From Ornithoclostridium sp949298505 (GTDB lineage: Bacteria > Bacillota > Clostridia > Christensenellales > UBA3700): a stretch of DNA of 51,255 nucleotides. The notes under the pieces are model-generated. The model saw only the letters and a program-made list of their open reading frames with translations. It ran no database searches and was not told the DNA's origin. Location: the NCBI GenBank assembly GCA_949298505.1, contig CASFWW010000035.1:1-51255 (forward strand). Direction: 5' to 3'. Numbering within the stretch: the first letter of the stretch is position 1; each line of letters opens with the position of its first letter. Position numbers and translations under genes: made by a program. Below are positions 23,416 to 31,746 of the stretch, one piece after another.

Positions 23416-23549
23416 CCGCGGTGTAAAATTCGGTTCTTAGATTCAAAATGTTGATACGTATTTGAAAAAAGCCCGTTTTCGTGGGCATTTTTTATTGCGG
23501 TCGACAGTCTTTCCCTGCGGTGTAAAGCAGAATATACCGCGGTGTAAAA
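23416..23549 (+). promoter_or_regulatory. Three direct CC(G/T)CGGTGTAAA boxes upstream of the ABC genes
   Basis: CCGCGGTGTAAAA at 23416-23428 and 23537-23549, and CCTGCGGTGTAAAG at 23514-23527. The second and third start 23 bp apart. The third is followed by TTTTTACAC, forming an inverted GTGTAAAA/TTTTTACAC. TATAAT follows at 23583-23588 without a proper -35, fitting activator-dependent transcription. Confidence 0.5.
23466..23493 (+). terminator. Terminator of the XRE-membrane gene
   Basis: GCCC, GTTTTCGT loop, GGGC with flanking A-run and T-run. Confidence 0.7.
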
Positions 23550-23648
23550 TGCTTTTTACACTTCTCATTTCCTTTTGTGCTTTATAATTAAACCGTGACC
23601 GACGAGCGCCGAATGCATTTGGTATCAATTCGGTGAAGGAGAAACGCG

Positions 23649-24683
23649 GTGAAAAAACTCGGTTTCGTCTTTTCATATCTTGCCGAAACGGTAAAAAGAC
23701 ATCCGCTTACGGTAATTCTTATCGTGCTGTCTACGATCGTGGGCAGTTTCGTTTCCACGTTGACTTACGGGATAATGCGCGTTGAGGTCGGGGACGTCCT
23801 GCGCATGAACGTGCCTTCGTATACCGTATGGGCAAAAGAGGGGGAATGGCCGACGTATAACCGGTTTGCCGGGATGCTTAACGTCGTAGCCGCCCGCGAT
23901 CCGTATTCTTCTAGGGAAGATTCCGTCGTTTTGAACGGAAGGACGTTTTTTATCTGCGACGGAAACGGAGAATCGGACGGAGTGCTGGGACCGCTTGTAA
24001 CGGTGAGTTGGAAAGAGGGCTTGTTTGACGACGAACTTTTGAAAAATACGCCCGACTGCGTTTTACTTACGTCTTATATCGCGGAAGAATACGGGCTTGA
24101 GATCGGCGACGAAATAACCGCATACGGTACGCGTCTTACCATAGCCGGAACAAACTCAAAGGAAGTGACTTTGCCGCTCACGGCTCGACTCAACGACGCA
24201 GTACTTGTCGAAACCGACAATATAACGTTGCTTACTTTTATACCGGACAGAGTTCTGACGCAAGAGGAAAAAGAGGTGTTCGGTTCAGCGAGACTGACAG
24301 AGAGTAAAGGCGAATATTTCATGTTCATATTCTTTTTGCTGTCGATAGCGCTCGGAGCGCTCATTACTCTGATAAACTGCGAATATATAGCGCGCCGTTC
24401 GGCTTATAAATATTCAGTGGCAAAGATGGTCGGCGCAAAAAACGGAGATATCGCCGCGGCGGTGTTTGCGGAGCAACTGTTGTTTTCCGTTCCCGGGATC
24501 CTGGCGGGTTGTCTGTTGTGTACGGGAATCTGTTCCGCAATGGGATTTTTCGGCAAACAGGTTTTTATGCTCGGCGCGCCCGACGTATTGCTGATCACCG
24601 TTACAAACCTTGTCGTGGTGCTTTTGTTCGGGTTATATTCGGTTATAAAAAGGGCTGTTTCCCAGCCTTGCGACAGGAGGTGA
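23649..24683 (+). CDS. FtsX-like ABC permease, first subunit
   Basis: A 344-residue membrane protein of MacB/FtsX topology: one N-terminal membrane segment (LTVILIVLSTIVGSFVSTLTYG), an extracytoplasmic domain of about 180 residues, then three segments (FMFIFFLLSIALGALITLINCEY, LLFSVPGILAGCLLCTGI, VLLITVTNLVVVLLFGLYSVI). YKYSVAKMVGAKNGDIAAAVFAEQLL is the typical FtsX cytoplasmic turn. The GTG start has AAGGAG seven bases upstream. It forms an operon with a second permease 4 bp downstream and an ATPase, probably an exporter or a lipoprotein/peptide-handling system. Cargo unknown. Confidence 0.87.
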   Translation: MKKLGFVFSYLAETVKRHPLTVILIVLSTIVGSFVSTLTYGIMRVEVGDVLRMNVPSYTVWAKEGEWPTYNRFAGMLNVVAARDPYSSREDSVVLNGRTFFICDGNGESDGVLGPLVTVSWKEGLFDDELLKNTPDCVLLTSYIAEEYGLEIGDEITAYGTRLTIAGTNSKEVTLPLTARLNDAVLVETDNITLLTFIPDRVLTQEEKEVFGSARLTESKGEYFMFIFFLLSIALGALITLINCEYIARRSAYKYSVAKMVGAKNGDIAAAVFAEQLLFSVPGILAGCLLCTGICSAMGFFGKQVFMLGAPDVLLITVTNLVVVLLFGLYSVIKRAVSQPCDRR

Positions 24684-24687
24684 GGGA

Positions 24688-25839
24688 ATGAAACGCGGTA
24701 TGGTCGCCTATCTTTGCAGCAAGCTCAAAAGACATGCGCTTATCAACTTTCTGTTGTTTCTTGAAATCGCGCTCGCGCTTGTTTTCGGCGCGATCGGTTT
24801 TGAATCGTTGGCAAGTGCTCAGAGCGGGATAGAACAATATCCGCCCGAATACGAAAGACTGTCCGCCGTATCCGGAATGTACGGAGAAAAGGAAAAGAAC
24901 GCAGAGATACTCGGAATATGCGAAGGTAAAGGCTATTCTTTCATATACCCCTTTACGATAAAGAACGTGCTTTTCGAAACCGCCTGGGAAGGACAGGTGG
25001 TGCAGGCTTCGGTTGCGGAACTGATGTCGTACAAGCTCAGAGAAGGAGAGTGGTTCGATACGTCGGAAACCTTTACGGACGGCGTAAGACAGGCGGTGGC
25101 GGACGACGTGTTCTGCAAGGCGTTCGGCTGTTTGCTCGGAGACGTGATAACGGTCGAATACGGCATAGAAGGGAAGTATTTTCCTCTCGAAGTGAAGATA
25201 GTGGGAATCAACGATTATTCTTCAACAGGCATAGGCATAGGATATGACGGCACTCTGTTCAGAAGCAACGTCAGCGCAGATGACGGAATGATAACAGTGC
25301 TTGCGGACGACGGCGATATGAGTTTTTACGACGGAGGCTCCTTCACCGCGTTCAGACTCGATATGTCCGGCAGCGAGAAGCAGGCTTTCATGAAAGCCGG
25401 CATACGCATTACCGGGAGCGTGGCGGAAAATTATGACGAGTATTATGCCGATCAGACAAACACGCGCAATATCATGCTCATGCTGTGCGTATCTGTCATG
25501 CTTCTCGCGGCGTCGACTTCGCTGACAACTTCCGCGATAACGTTCGGCAGACAAAAAAGGGAAAACGCGATAGCGTTCGCATGCGGACTTTCAAGGAAAA
25601 ACGCGATCGTCTGCGAGGCGGTCAAAGACGGATCGGTGCTGGTTTTTGCGCTTCTTGCCGGAGGAGCGGTTTCCGCGCTGATAGCGTATACCGGCATGAT
25701 GCCGGGAGTGAACGGAATGAGCGGTTTTGCGGTCGCCGCGGCGATCGTTTCGGCATTGTATGCCGTGATAAAAATACCTTTTCTTTCGGCATTGGGAAAG
25801 ACGGAGCCTATCGAAGGGATCAAGGAGAAGACGATATGA
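24688..25839 (+). CDS. FtsX-like ABC permease, second subunit
   Basis: A 383-residue permease with the same topology as its neighbour: N-terminal membrane anchor at about 18-42 (LINFLLFLEIALALVFGAIGF), an extracytoplasmic domain with GIEGKYFPLEVKIVGINDYSSTG, then segments at about 255-275, 305-328 and 340-365. It has RQKRENAIAFACGLSRKNAIVCEAVKD where FtsX proteins carry the coupling helix. AGGAGGTGA precedes the ATG. The pair probably forms a heterodimer. Its stop overlaps the ATPase start. Confidence 0.86.
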   Translation: MKRGMVAYLCSKLKRHALINFLLFLEIALALVFGAIGFESLASAQSGIEQYPPEYERLSAVSGMYGEKEKNAEILGICEGKGYSFIYPFTIKNVLFETAWEGQVVQASVAELMSYKLREGEWFDTSETFTDGVRQAVADDVFCKAFGCLLGDVITVEYGIEGKYFPLEVKIVGINDYSSTGIGIGYDGTLFRSNVSADDGMITVLADDGDMSFYDGGSFTAFRLDMSGSEKQAFMKAGIRITGSVAENYDEYYADQTNTRNIMLMLCVSVMLLAASTSLTTSAITFGRQKRENAIAFACGLSRKNAIVCEAVKDGSVLVFALLAGGAVSALIAYTGMMPGVNGMSGFAVAAAIVSALYAVIKIPFLSALGKTEPIEGIKEKTI

Positions 25840-26504
25840 GTTATATTCAGATGAGAGACGTGACAAAGATATATAACGGAGGCAGACCCAATGAGGTAAA
25901 GGCGCTGAGAGGCGTAAACCTCGACATCGGAAAAGGTGAGTCCGTTGCCGTGATGGGGGTGTCGGGCAGCGGCAAATCCACCCTTCTGCATATCATGGGT
26001 ACGCTGGACGCTCCAACGAGCGGCAGTTATTTAATGGACGGCGTTGACGTATTTGCGATGTCGTCCGCCGAAAAGGCGAAATTCAGAAATGAGAAAATAG
26101 GTTTCGCTTTGCAGGACTTCGGTCTGCTTGAAACCGAAACGGCGGAATACAATATCCGTTTGCCTCTTTATTTTGCCGAAGGGAAGATAAAAGACGTGAA
26201 AAACAGAGTCGCGGCGATCGCGGAAAGGCTGGGGATCGGAGATCTGCTCAAACGCAAAATGACGCAACTCTCCGGAGGGCAGAAACAGAGAGTGGCTATC
26301 GTACGCGCCCTGATATGCGATCCGGAACTGATACTCGCTGACGAGCCGACCAGCGCGCTCGACAGGACGACTGCGGAGGAGATCGTCGGCGTATTGCTCA
26401 GATTGCAGAAAGAAGGAAAGACCGTTGTCATGGTCACGCACGACGGCGCTCTGGCTTCGGAGTTTGACAGAACATTGAAGATTTCAGACGGAATGATCGA
26501 ATGA
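25836..26504 (+). CDS. MacB/LolD-type ABC ATPase
   Basis: A complete 222-residue ATPase: Walker A GVSGSGKST at about residues 40-48, Q-loop GFALQDFGLLE, signature LSGGQKQR, Walker B LILADEPTSALD, H-loop VTHDG. DAPTSGSYLMDGVDVF is typical of the MacB/LolD group, which drives FtsX-like permeases. The start is the ATG at 25836 overlapping the permease stop (ATGA), with AAGGAG upstream. Confidence 0.94.
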   Translation: MSYIQMRDVTKIYNGGRPNEVKALRGVNLDIGKGESVAVMGVSGSGKSTLLHIMGTLDAPTSGSYLMDGVDVFAMSSAEKAKFRNEKIGFALQDFGLLETETAEYNIRLPLYFAEGKIKDVKNRVAAIAERLGIGDLLKRKMTQLSGGQKQRVAIVRALICDPELILADEPTSALDRTTAEEIVGVLLRLQKEGKTVVMVTHDGALASEFDRTLKISDGMIE

Positions 26505-26573
26505 CTTCTGCGTGATAATACCGCTTTTAACAAACACGGGCACGGAAATTTATTGCATTGAAAGCAACAAAAA

Positions 26574-26599
26574 GACCGCCGCGTAAGATCGCGGCGGTC
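26574..26599. terminator. Bidirectional terminator
   Basis: GACCGCCGCG and CGCGGCGGTC pair perfectly. An A-run on the left gives a T-run for the minus-strand mannosidase; the right side has GTGTTTT for the ABC operon. Confidence 0.85.
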
Positions 26600-26620
26600 G
26601 TGTTTTAACCGGTCGATAAG

Positions 26621-29566
26621 TTATTTTATTATTATCGTCTTTATCTCCCACGGACGGAACGCGAGCGCGTTCAGATCAGCTTCGCCCTTGACGTTTTCAA
26701 GCATATCGCAATCGTACGCTTTCTCGAATTTCACGTTCGGGGTCAGCTTCACCGTGCAGCCCTTTCCCTTGCATTCGTAAATTCTGAGCAGGGTGCCTTC
26801 GCCGTTTTCTGCAGGCTTGACCGTTTCGATGATAACGCCGTCGCCGTCCGCAGTCGCGAAGGTTTCCACGGGTGCAGCCGCTTCGACTATTTCTATCGGC
26901 TGATTGAAGCAGTATGCGCGCGCCTGAACGTCGCTTTCGGCAAGCGGCGCCTTGTGCGGCAGGATCGCGTAGCTGAACGTATGAGTGCAGATGTCGCAGG
27001 TCGGGTCGGGGAACTCGGGCGAACGGAGCAGGCAGAGGCTGAGGAAGCCGTCTTTCGCGCGGTGACCGTACTTGCAGTCGTTTATCAGCGCGAAGCCGTA
27101 GTCCGCGCCGTCGATGTTGACGTACTTGTGCGCGCAGATCTCAAACTGCGCCCAGTCGACGCTGTTTTCCTGTTTTGTCGTGCGGTTGAAGGTGCCGAAC
27201 TGGATATCGCAGTTCACCTCGTCCGCGAAGAAAGCGGGGATGAAGTCGGCTCTGAGCATCTTGAAGCGTTCGTCCCAGTCTACTGTCGTGTCGAATCTTA
27301 CCATATTATCGTCGACGGTAAGAGAAATTTTCTGTACGAGCGTGGATTTGTCGTATTTGAAAGTCTGTTCTCTTACGACTTTCGCGCCGTCGATATAAGA
27401 GCGCACGCCGACGAGTTTCATGTCCCATTTCTTCATGTTGGGATAGTTGATATTTATATCCCACGCGTTGTAGTACATGAACGGGTCGCTGTATATCGTG
27501 AACTTGTTGAAATATTTGCCTACGATCTCCTTGCTGCCTTCTTTGTCGTAAAGAGAAGTGATCTCGCCGTTTGTGCCGAAGACTACGCGGACGCGCGAGT
27601 TCTGAATGGTGTAATCGTCGAAGGAGAGAGAGGACGCGTCCGGTCTGGCGGGTTCGGGAAGAAGCGTTACGCTGTACGGCGCGAGGGTCAGGTTGTACCA
27701 TTCGCCTTCGTGATTGATCCATTCCGTTCTTGCAAAGTCGGTCGGATTGACCGCGCACGGCTTGCCCGTATTCTTGCCGCTTTGCAGGATGTCTTTTGAG
27801 AGCGCTTCGAGGCGGTCGTAGATGATCTGATATCTTTCAAGGCTTTCGTCGTAAACTCTCTTTATCGAGGTGCCGGGCAGGATGTCGTGGAACTGGTAGA
27901 GAAGGATCTCCTTCCATATCTTTTCCATTTCATCGAAATCGTATTTTCTGCCATTGAGTTTTGCCACGGCGCCCAGCCACTCCACTTTGTGAAGCAGATA
28001 TTCTATCTTGCGGTTGAACTTTTTGGAGCGCGCCTGAGAAGTGTAGCTTCCCTGATGGCGTTCGTAATAGAGTTCTCCCTTGTGCGTCGGCATTATCTGA
28101 CGGTAAGGCTCCAGATCTTCAAAAAGGTTTATCGACTTGCTGACTTTGCAGTTGAACAGTTTTTTGTGCCTCTTGATATATTCTATATGACCTTCGCCGG
28201 GTCCGCCGCCGCCGTCGCCGTCGCCGTAGATGAGCAGCGCTTTGGGGATCGTGTCAATTTCAGTATTGCGCGCGTTACCTTTGAAAATGGAGAGAGGAGA
28301 AGCTCCTGCGTTGTAGTCGCCGAGCGGCTCCATGTGAGCAAGAAGGGTCGTGCCGTCTATGCCCACCCAGTTGAAAGTCTTGTACGGGAACTGGTTGACG
28401 GTGTTGCTGATGATCTTTATCGTCATGAAGTAATCCATGCCGCAGCCTTTGATGACCTGAGGCAGAGAAGCGGGGAAGCCGAAAACGTCGGGCAGCCAGC
28501 ACAGATTGATATCCTTGCCGAACTCCTGTTTCCAGAACCTGTCGCCGTAAAGGGACTGTCTGATCCAGCTTTCGCCGCCCGTAAGGTTGGTATCGCTTTC
28601 TACCCACATTTTGCCCTGAAGCTCTATCCTTCCGTTTTTGACAGCCTGTTTTGCCTTTTCGTAAAGGTCGGGGTAGCCTTCTTTCAGCCACACCCACATC
28701 TGCGGCTGGGATTCGGCAAAGATGAAGTCGTCGTACTTTTTGATGTTCCTGAGCTGATTTGCGAACGTTCTCGCGACCTTGCGCTTGGTCTCTCTGAGAG
28801 GCCACAGCCACGCGAGGTCGATATGAGCGTGTCCGATGCAGTAATATTCGGTCTGCTTATCGAATACGGGCTTGTCGAACTGAGGTCTCAGTACCTCTCT
28901 CGCCGCGGTAGCGCCGTTCTTTTTAAAGGTCTTGTAAGAGTCTTTGAGCGCCTTGTCTATCTCTGCTACGCGCGGGTTGGATTTGTCCAGTTTGAGCATC
29001 GTGAAATACAGGTCGATATAGTCGTAATAATACTGGTTTACCGCTTCGTTCAAAATGCTTATGTCGCAGCGGCGCAGTCTCGCGACCAGTTTTTCGAAAC
29101 GCAGTTTTCCGTTGAAACCCGCGTCGATATACAGCTTTATCTCCTCTTTTCCGGTAGAGCAGTCCGCGACGTCTACCACCTGTTTTCCGACGAGGGAGTG
29201 GAATATATCGCCCTTGCTAACTATCTGCGTGATGCCTTGCAGAACTATGCCGTCCTCGTTGAATACGATACCTTCGCCCTGCAGTTTTATTCTCAGTACA
29301 ACGTGCGATCCTTTCGCGGTCTCGGGCACTTTTCCGGTGAAACGGAACCAGGCGCAACCGAACTTGTTCGCCCACTTTTCCATTTTGTGCGCAGGCTTGA
29401 ACGCGCTTTTATCGAGGTCTTCGAAGCGGATCGGCTCGTCGCTTTTTATGACTTCGGCTTTCAGATCCGCAATTTTAGTGTAACAACGGCTCTTGATGTT
29501 AAGAATGTTTACCACGTGTCCGGGCGTAGCAAAAGCTCTCTTCAAAAAGGGTTTATCCATACCCAT
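26621..29566 (-). CDS. Alpha-mannosidase, glycoside hydrolase family 38
   Basis: A 981-residue cytoplasmic zinc-dependent mannosidase that trims alpha-mannosides. The N-terminal domain precedes the catalytic part, which begins IGHAHIDLAWLWPLRETKRKV at about residue 243 (zinc His and Asp). The nucleophile Asp is in NLCWLPDVFGFPASLPQ at about 358, then DYFMTIKI and HQGSYTSQARSKK follow. The C-terminal beta-domains contain NSVDWAQFEICAHKY and FSYAILPHK. Length and order fit bacterial GH38. GGAGG seven bases before the ATG at 29566 fixes the start. Own promoter, no operon partner. Confidence 0.95.
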   Translation of the reverse strand: MGMDKPFLKRAFATPGHVVNILNIKSRCYTKIADLKAEVIKSDEPIRFEDLDKSAFKPAHKMEKWANKFGCAWFRFTGKVPETAKGSHVVLRIKLQGEGIVFNEDGIVLQGITQIVSKGDIFHSLVGKQVVDVADCSTGKEEIKLYIDAGFNGKLRFEKLVARLRRCDISILNEAVNQYYYDYIDLYFTMLKLDKSNPRVAEIDKALKDSYKTFKKNGATAAREVLRPQFDKPVFDKQTEYYCIGHAHIDLAWLWPLRETKRKVARTFANQLRNIKKYDDFIFAESQPQMWVWLKEGYPDLYEKAKQAVKNGRIELQGKMWVESDTNLTGGESWIRQSLYGDRFWKQEFGKDINLCWLPDVFGFPASLPQVIKGCGMDYFMTIKIISNTVNQFPYKTFNWVGIDGTTLLAHMEPLGDYNAGASPLSIFKGNARNTEIDTIPKALLIYGDGDGGGGPGEGHIEYIKRHKKLFNCKVSKSINLFEDLEPYRQIMPTHKGELYYERHQGSYTSQARSKKFNRKIEYLLHKVEWLGAVAKLNGRKYDFDEMEKIWKEILLYQFHDILPGTSIKRVYDESLERYQIIYDRLEALSKDILQSGKNTGKPCAVNPTDFARTEWINHEGEWYNLTLAPYSVTLLPEPARPDASSLSFDDYTIQNSRVRVVFGTNGEITSLYDKEGSKEIVGKYFNKFTIYSDPFMYYNAWDININYPNMKKWDMKLVGVRSYIDGAKVVREQTFKYDKSTLVQKISLTVDDNMVRFDTTVDWDERFKMLRADFIPAFFADEVNCDIQFGTFNRTTKQENSVDWAQFEICAHKYVNIDGADYGFALINDCKYGHRAKDGFLSLCLLRSPEFPDPTCDICTHTFSYAILPHKAPLAESDVQARAYCFNQPIEIVEAAAPVETFATADGDGVIIETVKPAENGEGTLLRIYECKGKGCTVKLTPNVKFEKAYDCDMLENVKGEADLNALAFRPWEIKTIIIK

Positions 29567-29619
29567 AATCCTACCTCCGCTCGTACACGCAGAGAATAGA
29601 CGCGTGCACGCTTATATAA

Positions 29620-29648
29620 AGTATACCATATGAATCGGTCGCGTTCAA
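29620..29648 (-). promoter_or_regulatory. Promoter of the GH38 gene
   Basis: Minus-strand TTGAAC (29643-29648), 17-bp spacer, TATACT (29620-29625). Confidence 0.7.
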
Positions 29649-29734
29649 TAGACAAAAAATCTAAAAATATTCAAATTATGAAATACATGTTGACAATCTG
29701 ATCCGAAAAATAAAAAGGATGTCTTTGATCGGTC

Positions 29735-30619
29735 TTATTTGCCGTAAACGGTACGCGCGATATGTCCGGCGTAAGCTTTTGCGACGTTTACGCCGGTCAC
29801 CCGTTCTGTGCCTCCGAAAAATGCGTTGGAGTTGACTTCGCAGAGTACGAAGCCGCCTTTCCCGTCGAAAAGCCAGTCGATCCCGCAGTAATCCAGACCG
29901 AGAAGCGAGGCGGTTTTTTCCGAGAGAGCGCGAAGATCTGCGTCAGGTTCAAAAGGCGTGCCTTTGCCGCCAAGCTCCAGGTTGGAGCGGAAATCCTTGT
30001 CGGACTGTCTCAGCATGGCGGCGGTAACTTTGCCGCCGACCACGGTCACGCGCACGTCTCTGCCGTAGCTGGAAGCGATATATTTCTGGAACAGATGAGG
30101 GGTCATTCTCAGTTTTTCCGAAATACGCGCAAGTTTTTCTCTGTCATCGATCTTGTAGACGCCTTTGCCGAGAGACCCGTAGCTTTCTTTCGCGATCAGC
30201 GGGTAGCCAAGGCTTTTTTCAACGCGGTCAAGGAAAGCTTCGCTGATCTTCTTGTCGCGGACGAAGCAGAGCGGACCGCTGATCGTTTCGGGCATCGGGA
30301 TACCGTTTCCGGCAAGCAGTATCTGAGTGGTCATCTTGTCGTCGCAGGCGCATATCGCGGCGTGAGGATTGAAAAGTTTCAGCCCCGTCTTTTCGAGCAT
30401 CTGAGAAAGATATTTGTCTTTGTCGAGGTAAATGCAGAAATCGTAGCGTTCGGCGAGAGAGGAAACGGACCTGTCTTTAAGAGACAGAAAAAGGCTGTCG
30501 CTTTTCACCGTGTCGCAACTTATCCCGGCGGCGGAGAGTTCTCCGCTCAGCCTGACCGCCTGATTCAGATAAGAGGGTATGTCGTAATATGCGTTTATCA
30601 GTATAAGTCCTTTTTTCAT
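29735..30619 (-). CDS. RimK-like ATP-grasp ligase
   Basis: A 294-residue ATP-grasp enzyme of RimK/LysX type, which joins an amino acid or peptide to a carboxylate. The N-terminal domain (KKGLILINAYYDIPSYLNQAVRL) is followed by DKMTTQILLAGNGIPMPET, the ATP-binding YPLIAKESYGSLGKGVYKI at about 153-171, LFQKYIASSYGRDVRVTVVGGKV, and the metal site FVLCEVNSNAFFGGTERVTG at about 257-276. The substrate is unknown. Transcription is divergent from the cysteine T-box operon; a link to cysteine-containing metabolites is only a positional guess. Ribosome site is weak (CGGAAACGG). Confidence 0.87.
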   Translation of the reverse strand: MKKGLILINAYYDIPSYLNQAVRLSGELSAAGISCDTVKSDSLFLSLKDRSVSSLAERYDFCIYLDKDKYLSQMLEKTGLKLFNPHAAICACDDKMTTQILLAGNGIPMPETISGPLCFVRDKKISEAFLDRVEKSLGYPLIAKESYGSLGKGVYKIDDREKLARISEKLRMTPHLFQKYIASSYGRDVRVTVVGGKVTAAMLRQSDKDFRSNLELGGKGTPFEPDADLRALSEKTASLLGLDYCGIDWLFDGKGGFVLCEVNSNAFFGGTERVTGVNVAKAYAGHIARTVYGK

Positions 30620-30664
30620 TGCCGTTTCCGAGATAAAGACCGCTTTCCGGGTCGGGTTTATTGA

Positions 30665-30694
30665 ATTATATCACGCGGACGGGATAAAAATCAA
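30665..30694 (-). promoter_or_regulatory. Promoter of the ATP-grasp gene
   Basis: Minus-strand TTGATT (30689-30694), 18-bp spacer ending in TGA, TATAAT (30665-30670): an extended -10 promoter with a ~38-nt leader. Confidence 0.6.
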
Positions 30695-30750
30695 TAACGT
30701 AGAGGGGAAACTACGGAAATACGCGCTGAGGCGCAAAACCGCGAGAACGC

Positions 30751-30779
30751 TTGACATAATCACGGATTTAATTTATACT
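30751..30779 (+). promoter_or_regulatory. Promoter of the T-box-cysE-cysS operon
   Basis: TTGACA (30751-30756), 17-bp spacer, TATACT (30774-30779); start predicted near 30786. Confidence 0.78.
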
Positions 30780-30785
30780 GCATAT

Positions 30786-31015
30786 ATAAATACAGGCGTT
30801 ATTCCGTCAAGAGTAACGCGCCGCGTATGTGACAGAGAGAAGGGTCGGCGGCTGAGAGCCCTTTACAAACAGAGCGCGTGAAGTGCAGGCGGTAGCTTCG
30901 CGGAGGAAATGCCGCGACGGTGAGTCCCGTTAAAGACGCAAAAGAGGCAGATTTTTCTGCAATCAGAGTGGAACCGCGCAAAGGCGTCTTTGAAAAGCAA
31001 AGACGTCTTGTTTTT
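30786..31015 (+). promoter_or_regulatory. Cysteine T-box leader with terminator
   Basis: The conserved T-box AGAGTGGAACCGCG stands at 30965-30978. Stem I features include AGAGAGAAGG at about 30834-30843, and a candidate Cys specifier codon TGC lies at 30884-30886. The TGGA of the T-box complements a UCCA tRNA end, i.e. discriminator U as in tRNA-Cys. The terminator is AAGGCGTCTTTG (30981-30992) with CAAAGACGTCTT (30998-31009), one G-T pair, followed by TTTTT. Uncharged tRNA-Cys should favour the antiterminator and switch on cysE and cysS. Confidence 0.92.
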
Positions 31016-31050
31016 ACCTTTACGCTAAGTCGCGTGAAAAGGAGAGATAA

Positions 31051-31719
31051 ATGGGAAAGATTAAAATGGACCTTGAGTTTGCGATGGAAAACGATCCGGC
31101 GGCGACCAGCAAATGGACGGTTTTCTGGACGTACGGCGGCTTCAACGCGTTGCTCAGACACAGGTTCGCACATTGGTTTTACAAACACGGGTGCAAGTTT
31201 TTTGCATTCCTGATAGCAAAGGGCACGCGCAAAAAGACGGGCGTGGACATACACCCTGCGGCTGATATCGCGGGTGGCGTGTTCATCGACCACGGCGTCG
31301 GCGTCGTCATAGGAGAGACCGCGAAGGTCGGCACTCACGTCGTGATATATCAGGGCGTTACGCTGGGCGGAACGGGCAAGCAGACAGGCAAGCGCCACCC
31401 GACGATCGAGGACAACGTGATGATAAGCAGCGGCGCGAAAGTGCTGGGCGCGATCACGATCGGGCACGACAGCAAGATAGGCGCGGGGAGCGTCGTTCTG
31501 AAAGACGTACCGCCTCACTGCACCGTTGTCGGCGTGCCGGGCAGAGTGGTCAAACAGTATAACGAAAGGGTCGAGGATCTCGATCAGCAGAAACTGCCTG
31601 ACCCGATACTCGAAGAGATCAGAAGGCTCAACAAGCGTATTGCCGCGCTCGAGGACGCGCTTGAAGTCAAGGGCTGCCGCTATTCGATAAGCAACGACAA
31701 CGACGATATAGAAGAATAA
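31051..31719 (+). CDS. cysE: Serine O-acetyltransferase
   Basis: The 222-residue enzyme acetylates serine with acetyl-CoA, the first step of cysteine synthesis. The left-handed beta-helix hexapeptide repeats are clear: IHPAADIAGGVFIDHGVGVVIGETAKVG at about 66-93, with catalytic Asp/His in FIDHGVG, then VTLGGTGKQTGKRHPTIEDNVMI and GAGSVVLKDVP. It is the short Bacillus-type CysE (EpsC group) with an extra acidic C-terminal tail (NDNDDIEE). GGAGAG precedes the ATG. It is controlled by the cysteine T-box and followed 27 bp later by cysS. No cysK is in view. Confidence 0.95.
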   Translation: MGKIKMDLEFAMENDPAATSKWTVFWTYGGFNALLRHRFAHWFYKHGCKFFAFLIAKGTRKKTGVDIHPAADIAGGVFIDHGVGVVIGETAKVGTHVVIYQGVTLGGTGKQTGKRHPTIEDNVMISSGAKVLGAITIGHDSKIGAGSVVLKDVPPHCTVVGVPGRVVKQYNERVEDLDQQKLPDPILEEIRRLNKRIAALEDALEVKGCRYSISNDNDDIEE

Positions 31720-31746
31720 TTTTCCGCTTTGCGGAGAGGAGATATT

